A stretch of DNA of 21,936 nt from Pelargonium nanum (GCA_036897485.1 JAYMTF010001674.1:1-21936), one strand, 5' to 3'; positions 10,486 to 21,297 are shown, counted from the stretch's first letter. Notes: generated by a model not told the origin, from the letters alone. Program-made: numbers and translations.

Positions 10486-13400
10486 GCCACACGTAACCTC
10501 CCCATGCTCATTGAAGAGATCTGGCAGTTCCAGCAGATGAAAATCGTAATTAGTATGGAATTGATGCCTCCAAAAAGGTTTCAGTCATCAAATATGCTTT
10601 ATATTGCAGCACTCACCTTTGGACAAAAGCGGACATCAAGCGTTTCTAGCATACTGCACCGCGATACAGCAACTTCAACTGCATCTTCATCAATGTTGCA
10701 TGCCTGACAAAGCCCAAAATCAAGAAACCACATTAGATATACAGAGCAGATGCGTATGCAGCTCCCCTGCAGATTGGAGCCATAGGAATGTACGCCACAG
10801 AGGATTTTCAAATGATTAGATCAAAATATATGAACTAAAAATTTCTCACAATTGAAACACAAACTTCGAGGGAAGCCTTCCACCATTATAGTATATGATA
10901 GAAATGCATACCTGAAGAAATAGACTAGTCAACCTGGGACATTCCAGCCTTAGTATTTCCAAAGAGCAGCAGTTGCTAAATAACATCAAGTAAAAATGTT
11001 AGCCAACCATCAGTAAGAATAAGAATTGTAAAATTATTACATTATGAAGGTGGGGAAATACCTTAAGTTAAGAAAACACAGATTGAAACAAGCAACATCA
11101 ACTTCCTTTAAATTGGCAGATAAAGAAAGGTTCAACGAAGACAGATGAAAACAACGTGCCGCTGGTGGTATAAAAACTTTTCTAATGTTTGAACAGCCGA
11201 CACAATTAAGGTTCTGCAGTAAACGGTTGGGCTGCTCAATCAGCCCATCATCGATAATATCAGGAGAAAATATGGCAGATGAACTATAAACCGTTTGTAG
11301 CTCAGTCTGACCCTTGCTACAACCCCAATTCAGGTCATGCATATTAACACAGCCATTCAAGCTCACATGAGTAAGATGCGTACAACAAGCAAGAAGCTCC
11401 TCTATGGCAGATTGACAGAGTGTCCCATACGACAAGTCTAATTCACAAAGAGCTGGCAGGGCACCTTGTTTATAAAGAGGCTCTAGGGATGAGTTGGTGA
11501 GATACTTGCATGCTTGTAATTTTAATACCTTGAAGAAGAGAGAAATTAAAATAAGTTAATAGGAAGCATAAAAAATAAGTTAACCAACTTATTAACTGAA
11601 GCTTAAACAAACTGAATGATAGTGTGGCATCATATGGTACAAGAGAAAAAAAATTCACATGATTAGATGCGTAAAAGAAGTGAATGCAAAAGGAACTACC
11701 TTAAGTCGTGAACAAGACTCAAAAACTGGCTGCAAACTCATCAAAAAAGTATATGATAGATCTAGCAGAGTCAAATTTGGAAGGCAGCGCAAAGAGTACA
11801 GTCCATCAGGACCAACAGAAGGACACGACATCAATATTAATGTCTCGATTAGAGGGCATGAAGCAGTTGTTGCAGACAAGCAGTCATCCTTGAGTTGGCT
11901 GCAAGTAAGAATAACAGCTGCCCGTTCAAGCAACAAGATGAAAAAAAGGTGTATATAAAAATAACCACGGAACAGGAATAAAGGAAAACAATAAAAAAAA
12001 AATTTAAAAAAACATAACCTGCAAAAAGAAGCATCTAGTGATGTCAAGAGGGGACAATTAATGGATACTTCCGAGAGAACACCGCATCCTTTCAGCTCAA
12101 GCAGTACCATTTGGGGCGCCTCAATACTAAGCACACTCAATTTGGGACATATACCCAGATTTAGTGATCGAAGGCCGACCTGAATCAAAGGGGAGATATT
12201 TCAGCTTTTCAATTCTAAATAATTGCAAGACTGGCACAGTAAGTGTATAAATGAAGTTAGAACAGAAACACCCAGGTAAAAATATACACTATGTTGCATA
12301 TTAACTAATTGGCATGTCAATGACCCAATTCAACGGAATATGGTTCCATCGACAGCATGATGGGTGATCTATACCATATTATAAAAGAAGGAATGGAAAA
12401 GTTTAACCAAGGGAACCAGATATGTATATTGTACCCATTGAAGAAATAGAACATGTACAAGAGGGAGAGAATGTAATAAGTAATAACAACTAACAAGTAC
12501 TACAAGAGCAAAAGGCAAAATTTAAATAGTCCTCACTTACAGGACAAAATGAAGCTCTTTCAAGATGATCACAACCATCTAAGCAGACTTGCTCAAGATA
12601 AGGACATGTGAGATCAAGAGCAGCAATGGCCCGACAACCAACAAGGGAAAGACTAACTAAAGAATTGCTGCGGAATCCCACTGTCGTCAAACTCTGAACA
12701 AAGAGAAATCAGACCATTTCAGTCGAAGGAATCAGTAAAACCCACGTCAGTGAGACTGTAATAATACATTTGAATGAAGGTTATCGATTCAAGACATGCC
12801 AAATATTACACATGAAAAGTCATTCTGGACACATATTCAGTAAATAATAAGCACTCCCTCCGTACCAAAATGAGTCTTAGTTTCTATGTTATGAAAAATG
12901 AAGGGGCGGTTAGATAATGTTGTACATTTCCTCTTGTAACCCCATGAACATGTGTTATAACAAGTTCAGGGGATACTAACTAAATTATTATAGGGATACT
13001 TTTAGTAATTCATATGCATAACTAACATCTTTAAAAGGAAACGAGACTCATTTTGGGACAAAGGGAGTATAATATGTAGTCATGTCCTACATGCATTTGT
13101 CAACTGGCAATGAGTGAGATGCTCATTTAACATTTTAGACCACCCTTCAGATAAAATAGACTACCTCTTAAATATGAACTTCAGCATTACAAACCCTTCC
13201 ACTCATCTCTTCCTCCAATATAGTCTAGATATCTCATGGACCTAAATCTGTTCTATTCCTCATATGATAGCCTCTGTCAAAATATGTCCTGCTCTCCAAT
13301 CCATAAACTAGTTTGGTTTAACATGAGTATACTTGAAACTATACACTAACACAGAATACATTAGAGCCTTGATCACGAAAGGCTGTTATTCACTGCATAC

Positions 13401-16400
13401 TAAAAGAGTTCACAAAATTACTACTACAACAATAAAAGGAGCAATGGTTTACAAACCTCACAATTATCAAGAACTAATGATTTCAGCATGGGGCATCCCC
13501 CGCCATCACTGAAAACTTCACAGATGGAATTAGTCAAGGATTCACAGTCTGTGAGATCAACTTCTTGCAAACTTTGGCATTGCAATGTTAATGAGGTAAG
13601 GCTCTCCTGCTTCTGCAATGCTAATTTCTGCGTTCATTTAAAGCATCCACTTAGAACTTTACATCCACAAACAACTCAAAAAGGGGCAGGAAAAGGACAA
13701 AATTACTTATTGACTACATACCTGAAGCGAATTTGATGTGATATTGATACGATGGAGTGCAGGGCAGTTAGATACCATAATGGATGATAGCATGGGACTT
13801 CGCAAATTTAAATCAGCAAACCTGCATAAATGAATAGATATTTAAGCATGATAAACAACAATAGAAGGCATGATTTTCTTTGGTATTTCAGTGAGGGTAA
13901 GGGGGTTTTGGAAGTTAAATGTTAAGGAGCACAGGACTATACTTGCGACAATGTACAAGTCTTATATTCTGCAAGCGTGCAAGATCCAAGGACACAGAAG
14001 TCAAAAGGCTACAATTGTCAAGCTCCAAGACCTGACGCAAAACACCAATATCACATTAGATAAATTCGAATTATTGACTAAGATGTAGTACAAACATACA
14101 AAGCAAATATTTGGAGTCGGTCAATACTAACCTCCAACGTAGAACATTGAGCAATTGCAGCCATGGATGCAGAAGTGATGCCCTCACAACTATGGAGCTT
14201 AAGAACTGTCAACATTGTAAGTCTTACAGACTTCAGACAAAAGCAAGGAGTCAGTCCAAGAGTTGAATTGAAATATCAATATCACCTATATGATTAGACC
14301 AATAAGAACTGACCTCAAGAGAAATGTTTGGGCAGTATGATGCATTGAGGATGTGTAGATTTGCACAAGCTTGGGCTATATCACGAAGTGTCTCATCGCT
14401 GACACATGAACAATTTGACATATCTAGAGACTCTAATTGAGGACATGAAGTAGCTGCTGATCGAATAGCAGCATCTGAAAGTTTGTGGCAAGAACCTATA
14501 TCAAGGTCACGCAAAAGAGGGCAATTAAGGACAGCATGTGCCATGTTACTGCGCTTCAAAGACAACGTCTCCAGCTGTGGACACCTGACAAAGTAATCTT
14601 TTAGCACAAAAACATATACTAAAAGTCTGGAACTTGGGTATTAAAAAAAAACTTTATATAGCTTACCTTACAGATATACGAAGCACACGACATTTTGTCA
14701 ATTGAAGCTGACGCAATCTATCATGGCTTATGGGTATCTCCTGGATACCATTACCAAGAGTAGCATCATTAACATTCAGACTCTTCAACATATGACATTC
14801 TGCCAAGGCATGAAAGAATGTTTCCCCAAGCTGTCCACGTCCCAATGTTAAAGCCTCCAAATTTCTGAGAATCGTCATAAATATTAGCTTCAGACAGTGG
14901 ACACACCATACTAGTAGCCCAGAAGTAAAAAAAATAAGAGGAGACTAATGAGTAAAACAAAAGGCAAGATACCTTAAAGAAGAGACAGCTTTCATAACAA
15001 GAAAGTGAATAGCAGGAGCACCAGATATAATCACCTCAGTGGCATTTGGATACCGTCGACACATATCTTCAACTGCAGGTACAAAAACAACAATCAAGGC
15101 CTTTAACAAGAAAACAAATCTGTTTCCTATCAAGGTTACATATAATTAGATAGACCAAATAACATGGGTGAGATTGTGCTTCCATTTCCCATGGTCATTA
15201 AAAACAGCAATTTTCAGACAAAACCAGTAGAACAAGAGAAGCTCTCAGTTAGAGAAAGATTGGCACAGAAAAGACCACTTCTAGATATCATGTCCCAAAA
15301 AACATACATGCCATGGAATAAAGCTTGCAATCATAATGGTGTAAATCACAACGCACATCATTCTCAAAGAAAGTATTACAGATTTAAGCAATATTAAAGC
15401 AAAAGATTCAAAATTCCTCTATTTGAAATTGCACAGCTTTGCATAACAAAGTAGAAGTCAAGGCAATGCTATCAAAGACAGCAAGTAACAAGTATTACCT
15501 AATCGCCATAACAAACCAGTCTACATTCCTAAGGCTGATCAAAATTTCTGCATAATGAAACTACAACTTATATTCAACTGACTTTGAAAAATGAAAATAG
15601 GTGTACTCCCACATGAAAGCTCCTTAAACCATTGAATCTTATCACATCATTTTGGCTAAAATTTAGAAATGGTATACTGAGGATGGAAATAACTGTTAGT
15701 TTGAACATATTGCAGATAGATCAAATTATGTGACATTTAAATCAAAGTGTGAGGTTCGAAATTATGCAGCCTCAGACAAAACTAATACCTAACAGCAAAG
15801 AGGAAAGTAACTGATAAACATAACGGTGACAGTCAATTCTTGTTGTCTCAAGTAACAGATAACCTTTCTCAAGCACAAGCTTGATCACTAAAGGGAAAGG
15901 AGGGGAAGGAAGGAAGGAAGGAAGAAAGAAAGAGGCAGCAGTGTTTGACAAGGTAGACCTAACTTACATTGCTCCACAGATATGTTCCGATTATCAAAAT
16001 TCAAACACCTCCAGAAATCCTCATGTGCACTAGCTGTTCGCCATTGCCTACATACTATAGCTGCTCGACAAAGATTAATGTGGTCCAAGAAAGAGAAAAC
16101 CTGAAAACACATGCAACAAAGGTGAGATGGACTCTGTTAGAAAAAACTGCATTGCATAGCTCTCCAAGTGCATAAGCCAGGCCCAGAATTGCATACCATG
16201 TGCAACAGATCATCTGTAAGATCCATCCTAACTTCCAAATCGTCCATTTTGGAAGGGCCACCCTGATCCCCTTCATCATCTGCCTCACCATTAGAGTCAT
16301 GTGGGTTCCTAGCATGACCATCATCTGACAAAAAAGCATGATAAACGATCTCATTCTTATGCGGAAGAAAAGAACCACAGCTAGCTTGGCAGTCTCCCGA

Positions 16401-17134
16401 AAATGAGCTTGAATTGCCAGTATCTGAAGCAATAGCAGTGGCATAGCTGTGCCCCCTGCAAAAGCAATAATTGCTAAGCAACTGAATTTCACAACATAAA
16501 TATATTTATCAATGCACATGCATTTCAATTCAAAACCCTGTGATCACTAATCGTACACTGAATGCCCAGAATCTTGTAGAAACCATAATATTGAACTTGT
16601 ACTAAAGAAATTAGAAACACCATTAGCTAAAGTTAGGATTTTTACACTAAAGATCACCAAATCCAAAACCTAGGTCAATCAAATTATTAAAAAATACCCA
16701 AATAAATCCACACCCTCGTAAAACGGATACACTCACTGATCGTCAGAGAGAACTTTGGCTCGCTTATTGTGCAAATCGCGATCGCGCTCACCCTCCACGC
16801 CCGGCTCCGCATCCACGGCGGCGGAGCCGGAGCTTTCCCCGAGGAACAGCCGCGCGGCGCCGCAAGGGGACGGCGTCCAAGGCAAAACCGAGCCGGCGCG
16901 CACCGCCTCGTCCCAATCGTAGGTGGCCTGCATCATCCTGAACATATCGTCAAACGCCTCTCGCCTCCTCTCCATCAACCCTAGCCGCTGCATATCCTCC
17001 TCGGAGTCCTCGTTCACAGCGCCTCCTCCTTCGACCTTCTCCTCGTTATCCAAAATTCCCTCCTTCATCGTGGCCGATTCTCTATCCTCCTCGTGGTCGT
17101 CTGCGGTGAAGCACGAAAAGCACCAAATCTTCAT
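10440..17134 (-). CDS. FBL15: F-box/LRR-repeat protein 15 (SLOW MOTION orthologue)
   Basis: Seventeen exons: 17134-16737, 16455-16197, 16100-15968, 15072-14973, 14864-14667, 14584-14314, 14230-14132, 14031-13943, 13821-13722, 13612-13457, 12693-12541, 12179-12019, 11898-11700, 11528-11062, 10975-10912, 10703-10617, 10520-10440. All introns are GT...AG, all phases fit, and the total is 1005 codons (1004 residues; Arabidopsis FBL15/SLOMO is about 990). The N-terminus MKIWCFSCF is followed by an acidic stretch and a basic HNKRAKV patch. The F-box is near residues 210-255 (MDLTDDLLHMVFSFLDHINL, then CRQWR). From about 290 to the end are Cys-type leucine-rich repeats, clearest at CPQLESLDMSNCSCVSDETL. 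Family role: substrate receptor of an SCF E3 ubiquitin ligase; Arabidopsis SLOMO affects auxin level and leaf initiation rate at the shoot apex. Intron 3 is the largest (895 bp) and intron 10 holds a MITE. The end at CPSLKRIFSSLSPA is tandemly duplicated downstream. Confidence 0.93.
12854..13067 (+). mobile_element. Stowaway-like MITE, copy C
   Basis: It starts CTCCCTCCGTACCAAAATGAG and ends CTCATTTTGGGACAAAGGGAG, about 214 bp, with TA on the right (13068-13069) and CA on the left where TA is expected. The interior matches copy A in the same orientation (ATAATGTTGTACATTTCC, then TAGTAATTCATATGCATAAC). Its termini are the most complete of the three copies, so it may be the youngest. It lies in intron 10 of FBL15 (12694-13456). 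Confidence 0.85.
15891..15934. repeat. GGAA/GAAA microsatellite in FBL15 intron 3
   Basis: A purine run with GGAA then GAAA repeats. On the transcribed strand it is a CT-rich tract starting about 33 nt after the exon 3 donor. It is likely length-variable between individuals. Confidence 0.8.
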
Positions 17135-17154
17135 GCAAGAGACCTTCCCGAAGC

Positions 17155-17229
17155 CTAGGTCACGATCGCGGAAATGGCGTGCCCTAATTGGGAGGCAATT
17201 TGGAGAAACGGTGCCCTAATTGGTAGCAT
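17155..17229 (-). other. uORF 3 in the probable FBL15 leader (24 codons)
   Basis: An ATG at 17229 (minus) runs 24 codons to TAG at 17155-17157, ending 20 bases before the FBL15 ATG at 17134. It contains two near-copies of a CCAATTAGGGCAC block (17179-17191 and 17211-17223 on the plus strand as GTGCCCTAATTGG), which makes a direct repeat inside the leader. Its presence in mRNA depends on the transcription start, which I cannot place firmly. Confidence 0.4.
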
Positions 17230-17278
17230 TGTGGAGGGCGATTGTTACATGCGAATCGATGGATGCAGAGAGAAACAT
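17216..17278 (-). other. uORF 1 in the probable FBL15 leader (20 codons)
   Basis: The ATG at 17278 opens a 20-codon frame beginning MFLSASIDS and ending TAG at 17216-17218. It overlaps both the bare ATG-TAA (17250-17245) and uORF 3 in other frames, so three upstream starts precede FBL15. There is no further ATG on this strand between 17279 and 17400. Confidence 0.4.
17245..17250 (-). promoter_or_regulatory. Start-stop uORF (ATG-TAA) in FBL15 leader
   Basis: On the minus strand ATGTAA lies 110-116 nt upstream of the FBL15 ATG. Minimal AUG-UAA elements in plant leaders are known to stall ribosomes, best studied in the boron-regulated NIP5;1 transcript. Here only the sequence is seen; transcription through it is assumed from its distance. 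Confidence 0.4.
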
Positions 17279-17666
17279 GAATTGTGGAGATGGAGAGGAA
17301 GGATTTGGAGGGATCGGATCGGATCTTGATTTGTTGAGAGCTGCTTTTGAGTTGTGTTTTGAGGATGTTTTTTCGTTTTTTGCTTTAAAAAGGGATCGGC
17401 GCTAATGCCAAATGCTAATATAATCTATTTCTCACAAAATGCTACTTATATCATTTTCACTTCGGAGACGCGATACTGTGTCGTTTTAAGCACTGCGAGC
17501 GATAACAGAATATTCCGTGTCTATAATATATACTTTCACCTTCATTTCAAAATAATAATCTACTTTCTATTCATATTTATTTTGCGAGGTTAAAGATTTG
17601 TTTTTACAGTATGTCTTAATGTACATGGGTGGTAATAAAATTAATATATTATAACTTTTGCATCAC

Positions 17667-17710
17667 AAATTTATACATAACTCTTTTTTTTTTCGAAATT
17701 TATACATCAC
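17667..17710 (-). mobile_element. Second minimal poly(A) insertion with flanking repeat
   Basis: AAATTTATACATAAC (17667-17681) and AAATTTATACATCAC (17696-17710) match at 14 of 15 bases and flank only TC, a run of T and CG. The architecture is the same as at 6871-6926: a 15-bp direct repeat around a T tract. Low-complexity AT sequence weakens this example. Confidence 0.35.
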
Positions 17711-17844
17711 TTTTTTTAAAAGCAAGAAATAGGCAATTATTTTGAAGACAATTTTTTATAGAGAAAAAAAGAAAGAAGAGTTATCTTCTTACAAAGATTA
17801 GTGTTTTGATTTTATTTAAGAAAAATAGTTTTGTTGATATTTTC

Positions 17845-17865
17845 TATATATATATATATATATAT
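17845..17865. repeat. (TA)n microsatellite
   Basis: About ten uninterrupted TA dinucleotides lie in AT-rich intergenic DNA. Expected to be length-polymorphic. Confidence 0.9.
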
Positions 17866-19180
17866 CGAAATCTACATTCGTGGTAACATAGTCAAAAACT
17901 TATGTATAACTCGTTATAGCTATAATGTTGATAATTTATGTATAGCACGCAAGAACATATAATCAGGTGTTGTTATAATATTGAGTATGGACAACTCATT
18001 TGTTGTTACGATAAAATGTACTATATTATCTCAAAATTGTACCTTCATGTATTATTAGGATAAGAAATTTTTTACAAAAAAAAATAAAGTTAGTTATTAT
18101 AAATTCTTACACCCTTAATAGTTAATAAGTTATATTTTCATTTAATATACATATAATAAAAAAGAATTTGCAATTCCAAACATTGCAATTGTGTTTCATA
18201 GAAAAAATTTAACATCATTGTGGTCTTATCCAACATTAATGAAGATTGATCTAAATGTAATATGATTTAAAAGTGTTAATCACATACTGCAAACCATCTT
18301 CTGCAACCTTTGGTTAAGAAAGAAAACAAGTTTGCAATAATAATATAAAGTTGGCATTTAATTTTTTTATTGTATTTGAAGCAAGCCATTCTCATATTTA
18401 GTAAAAAAATAAAAAATGGGCATTGTAAGTGTGTGAAAAACTAAAGTTGGTGCAATAATTTAATGGATGCCATTTTATGGAGTAGTTGAGCATGAATACG
18501 ACCACGTCCTGTTTGCCCCAAAAAACACAACCCTGAAAAAGAAAGCCCATTTTGTTTTTACTAATTACACTCACTTTTCAATCCATAACTCCGCGTCACG
18601 CGCGCACAGCAATAACTCAATTGCATAGACAATAGATTGCGCAATTCATGGACATATGGGCACTTTTGTCTTTTCGCACTCCACATTTACTGTTACTTCC
18701 CGACATTTACCGTATCGTCCAAACAGTACTTATAATAAAAGAACAGTAACTTAACTTAGCAGAACAGACCACAAACTGGTTTTGGTTTGGTTTGGTTTCC
18801 TCAAGACTTGACTTGTGCTTAAATGGGTTTTTCAATTTCTCTGATTTCTGACACTTCACTGCATGATGCAATTGCAGCAACAACGGACACTTTTATTTTT
18901 CTTTTTAGCTATCCATAAATATAAAAGAACATACGAGATTTTTTTAAGAAAATATTTAATTGTTTTGTGTGTTTGGTTGGGTCCCACAGAGCCCGTGGGG
19001 GGACACTGTCCTAAGCAAACTCTGGAGTGTGGACAGAATGGCTGATGCTGTGGAAACCGCAGTGGGGACCACCGCTACTTTATTTTTTTATTTTTTACTT
19101 TTTTTTGTAGGACGTAATTTTACTGGTCAACTACACTGTTACGACTAATGATGTCAAACCAGATAATTAAGTGTTTTAGT

Positions 19181-19252
19181 TGGGCTCGTCTACGTCGAAC
19201 CAAGCCCAGCCCAATGGGCGTATTTTTGGCCCAATGATCTTTTGCTAATATA
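19181..19252 (+). promoter_or_regulatory. Cluster of TGGGC/GCCCA motifs followed by TATA-like box
   Basis: Five site-II-like cores occur in 53 bases: TGGGC 19181, GCCCA 19204 and 19209, TGGGC 19215, GGCCCA 19228. A TATAAG lies near 19247. Site II motifs bind TCP factors and crowd the promoters of plant ribosomal and mitochondrial genes. No recognisable coding gene follows downstream, so this may be a relic promoter, a noncoding transcript or a transposon-borne promoter. Confidence 0.35.
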
Positions 19253-19560
19253 AGAAGACGTTGAATTTTATATTGTTGTAAGGCAGTGTTTGGGCTACAA
19301 TTTTGATGACAATATACGAATAAATCACATATTCATTGTCAATTTTTACCGTTGTTTTGCTCGATAAATGTGTGACAATGAAAACCATTTTCATTCATTT
19401 ATTTATTTTACTCTTCAATTCTTGTTATCTTTTCTTCTGTACGTGTATGGCGAACGACTTGGTTAGACTTGTGGAGAGCATTATCCCAAATTCATATGGC
19501 GTTTGTATGAATATCAATGTGAATATCGTGCTGATTTACAATAAGATAATTGTGGTGTAT

Positions 19561-19927
19561 AAGGTTCCTCTCATGATCGCTTCATTGTGTAGGTGTGTAG
19601 GTTCGTTGTGGGTACGCTTTGCTATGTAGGAGATTCTTTGTATGTACACTTCATAAATATAGAATGTTTGTTATGGGAACACTTCCAACATAGACGTAAA
19701 AGATTTGTTGTTGAATGTTTTACAATATAAAGTTTAAGGTTTATTGTATGAATGTTCCGTAAATGTATAAGATTCATCGACTGAGCGCTTTGAAAATATA
19801 GCAGACTTTTTGTACAATTAACATAGATGTGAAAGATTTTTCGTGTTGTGCAATATGGAAAGATCATCGCATAAACGTTACGTTGTGTAATATGAAAGGT
19901 TTATCGTGGGAACGCTTCGCTTTGTAT
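19561..19927 (+). repeat. Degenerate 33-bp minisatellite, about 11 units
   Basis: Eleven diverged units of 27-38 bases can be aligned by eye, starting at 19561, 19597, 19628, 19661, 19698, 19736, 19767, 19800, 19831, 19858 and 19894. The shared pattern is roughly AAAGATTTATCGT, then GAACGCTTC, then an AATAT-like end. Mean spacing is about 33 bases. The array is old, as units differ at many positions. The 97-residue plus-strand frame that enters it is a by-product. Confidence 0.7.
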
Positions 19928-20092
19928 TTTGTTGATGAATACACAAACATCTAGATGACATTAAACATAAATCCAACTATTCAAATTTTGACTCAAATAT
20001 TTACAACTTTGTTATTTTGTCTCATCTATGAAAATACTGAATGTATCTATTCAATCTTTTCTTCCACTTCATGAGTTCTTTTTCTTCCTTGA

Positions 20093-20284
20093 TTATGATC
20101 GGCACGAATCTTGCTCAAACTTTATTGGGAGGTGAGCGAACATTTCTACTTCCCTCAGGACATAGAAGCAATCTTCAATATTATGTCTCACACATTTGTA
20201 CATCTCGCACCACGACTTTGGAATCATACTACTTTGAGACCTTCTATCGGTGGGATGGTGTGAGATATCCGTATTCTTCATCAA
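20093..20284 (-). pseudogene. Possible Ty3-type retrotransposon gag relic
   Basis: The minus-strand frame reads KSWCEMYKCVRHNIEDCF followed by VLREVEMFAHL. Plant Ty3-class gag proteins carry a similar zinc-knuckle-like block of the form CxxHxxxGHxTEDCxxLKxxIExLIxxGxL. The Cys, the HN.EDC and the following LRxEVE agree, but the first His and the Gly are changed. The frame is flanked by stops, and no LTR, protease or polymerase remnant is seen. Chance similarity is quite possible. Confidence 0.25.
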
Positions 20285-20630
20285 CTAAAGATCTCTTCGT
20301 ACTTAGCATTTTATGGAATGTAAATGGTGGCATAAACATGCGCACAACCAGAGGTTCCCATACCGATGAGTTTGTTGATTCTTCTAGTGTCTCACACTTC
20401 CATCTTGTCTTTGCTTTTCACTATGGCTTCTCTGCTGATACCCTTTTCTGTTTTGCCGCGCGGCGTTGAACAGTTTCTAGACATTATTTGACTCACGCAT
20501 GTTGTAACGTAGCGTGAGTTCGCAATCGGTTTGCAAAGTGAGCAATAACTTACGCAATTGATACCAACTTGTGATCAGTTACTTAGATCCAATTTGAATC
20601 GGTACAGTATGGGGACAAGTCGACAAGACC

Positions 20631-20673
20631 AGGTAACAATCAATTTTTTTTTTACCAGAGGTAACAATCAATT
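20631..20673 (-). mobile_element. Third minimal poly(A) insertion with 15-bp repeat
   Basis: AGGTAACAATCAATT occurs at 20631-20645 and identically at 20659-20673, enclosing only eight T and ACCAG. On the minus strand this is CTGGT plus poly(A) between target-site duplications. The repeat length equals that of the intronic case at 6871-6926. Confidence 0.5.
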
Positions 20674-20867
20674 AATTCGTCACAGTGAATTTAAATCATA
20701 TTTAGTAGTAATTAAATGGTGAGAAGTTTGATAAATGATAACGAAGAATGAGAAGCAAGTAGGACCCACTAGACAAAGAAGCAAGCGTGAATCGATTGCG
20801 GAAATGGCTGACCATTGACTATTGGAGTGACCATACGCTTCTGGCAAGCTTTGTAATCAATCGTAAA

Positions 20868-21058
20868 GCCCACAAGCCCATATTATGTTATATCATCACT
20901 CGTCTATGTGGATTCTCCGAGAACGGGCCTGTACTAAATGACCAGTCTTCAATTGGGCCGCATCGTTAAAATTGTGGCCCATCACGAGTGAATCCAATCC
21001 ATAATTAGAAAAGCCCACAATAGCCACTCCTATAATAGGCCAGGCTCAATTTAGCCCA
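20868..21058. promoter_or_regulatory. Second cluster of GCCCA/TGGGC motifs
   Basis: Cores lie at 20868, 20876, 20954 (TGGGCC), 20976 (GGCCCA), 21013 and 21054, plus GGGCCT at 20925: six site-II-like cores in 191 bases. Such density is typical of housekeeping promoters in plants. No gene start is visible up to 21936, so the target, if any, lies outside the window or has been lost. Confidence 0.35.
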
Positions 21059-21244
21059 CAGTCGACGACAATCTAATTCGATGGTCAGGACTTAGGGGAA
21101 GTTACGAGCAAATAATAGAGCTCTAAGGCTGGGTACCTTAATTGCTTTTTATGTAATGCTAAATAAGGTTGCGTTTGAATCACAATTCGAAAACATAAAT
21201 TCAAATCTGATTTGAAATTTCAATCGACGTAACTGATCTTGAAT

Positions 21245-21297
21245 GTGTGTGTATATATATATACATGTATGTATGTACATACATGTATATATATATG
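21245..21297. repeat. TG/TA/TATG simple repeat, partly palindromic
   Basis: A compound dinucleotide-tetranucleotide repeat around ATGTATGTACATACAT, a 16-base perfect palindrome flanked by (TA)n on both sides. The whole block can fold into a long hairpin with one small offset. Confidence 0.8.

Larger units (their letters stand above)
17300..19180. other. AT-rich upstream region of FBL15, no gene seen
   Basis: The stretch near the gene should hold the FBL15 promoter; TTTTTAAAG (near 17387) and TATATTA (near 17418) on the minus strand are weak TATA candidates. From 17600 to 18480 the DNA is strongly AT-rich with no convincing frame. A GC-richer patch follows at 18590-18800, with CGCGTCACGCGCGC and a (GGTTT)n run near 18778-18797. 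Short GTGGGGAC-type blocks lie at 18990-19070. No coding frame over 70 codons looks real. Confidence 0.55.

Noticed and set aside
11655..12188. Single 177-codon LRR-like frame read as one exon
   Set aside because: The middle (FFKFFFYCFPLFLF and following) is intron 12 translated by chance; GT at 12018 and AG at 11899 remove it in phase.
15740..15770. GAGGTTCGAAATT as a tRNA T-arm
   Set aside because: The expected A-box, acceptor stem and pairing partners are absent; no tRNA was found in the window.
16055..16528. 157-codon minus-strand frame with hydrophobic stretches
   Set aside because: It overlaps FBL15 exons 2 and 3 in the wrong phase; the spliced FBL15 frame is conserved and continuous.
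19336..19629. 97-codon plus-strand frame
   Set aside because: It is hydrophobic with no recognisable domain, and its end lies in the degenerate 33-bp repeats.
20041..20469. 142-codon plus-strand frame
   Set aside because: There is no domain, its composition is not protein-like and no splice context is seen; the opposite strand gives a better, though weak, gag resemblance.
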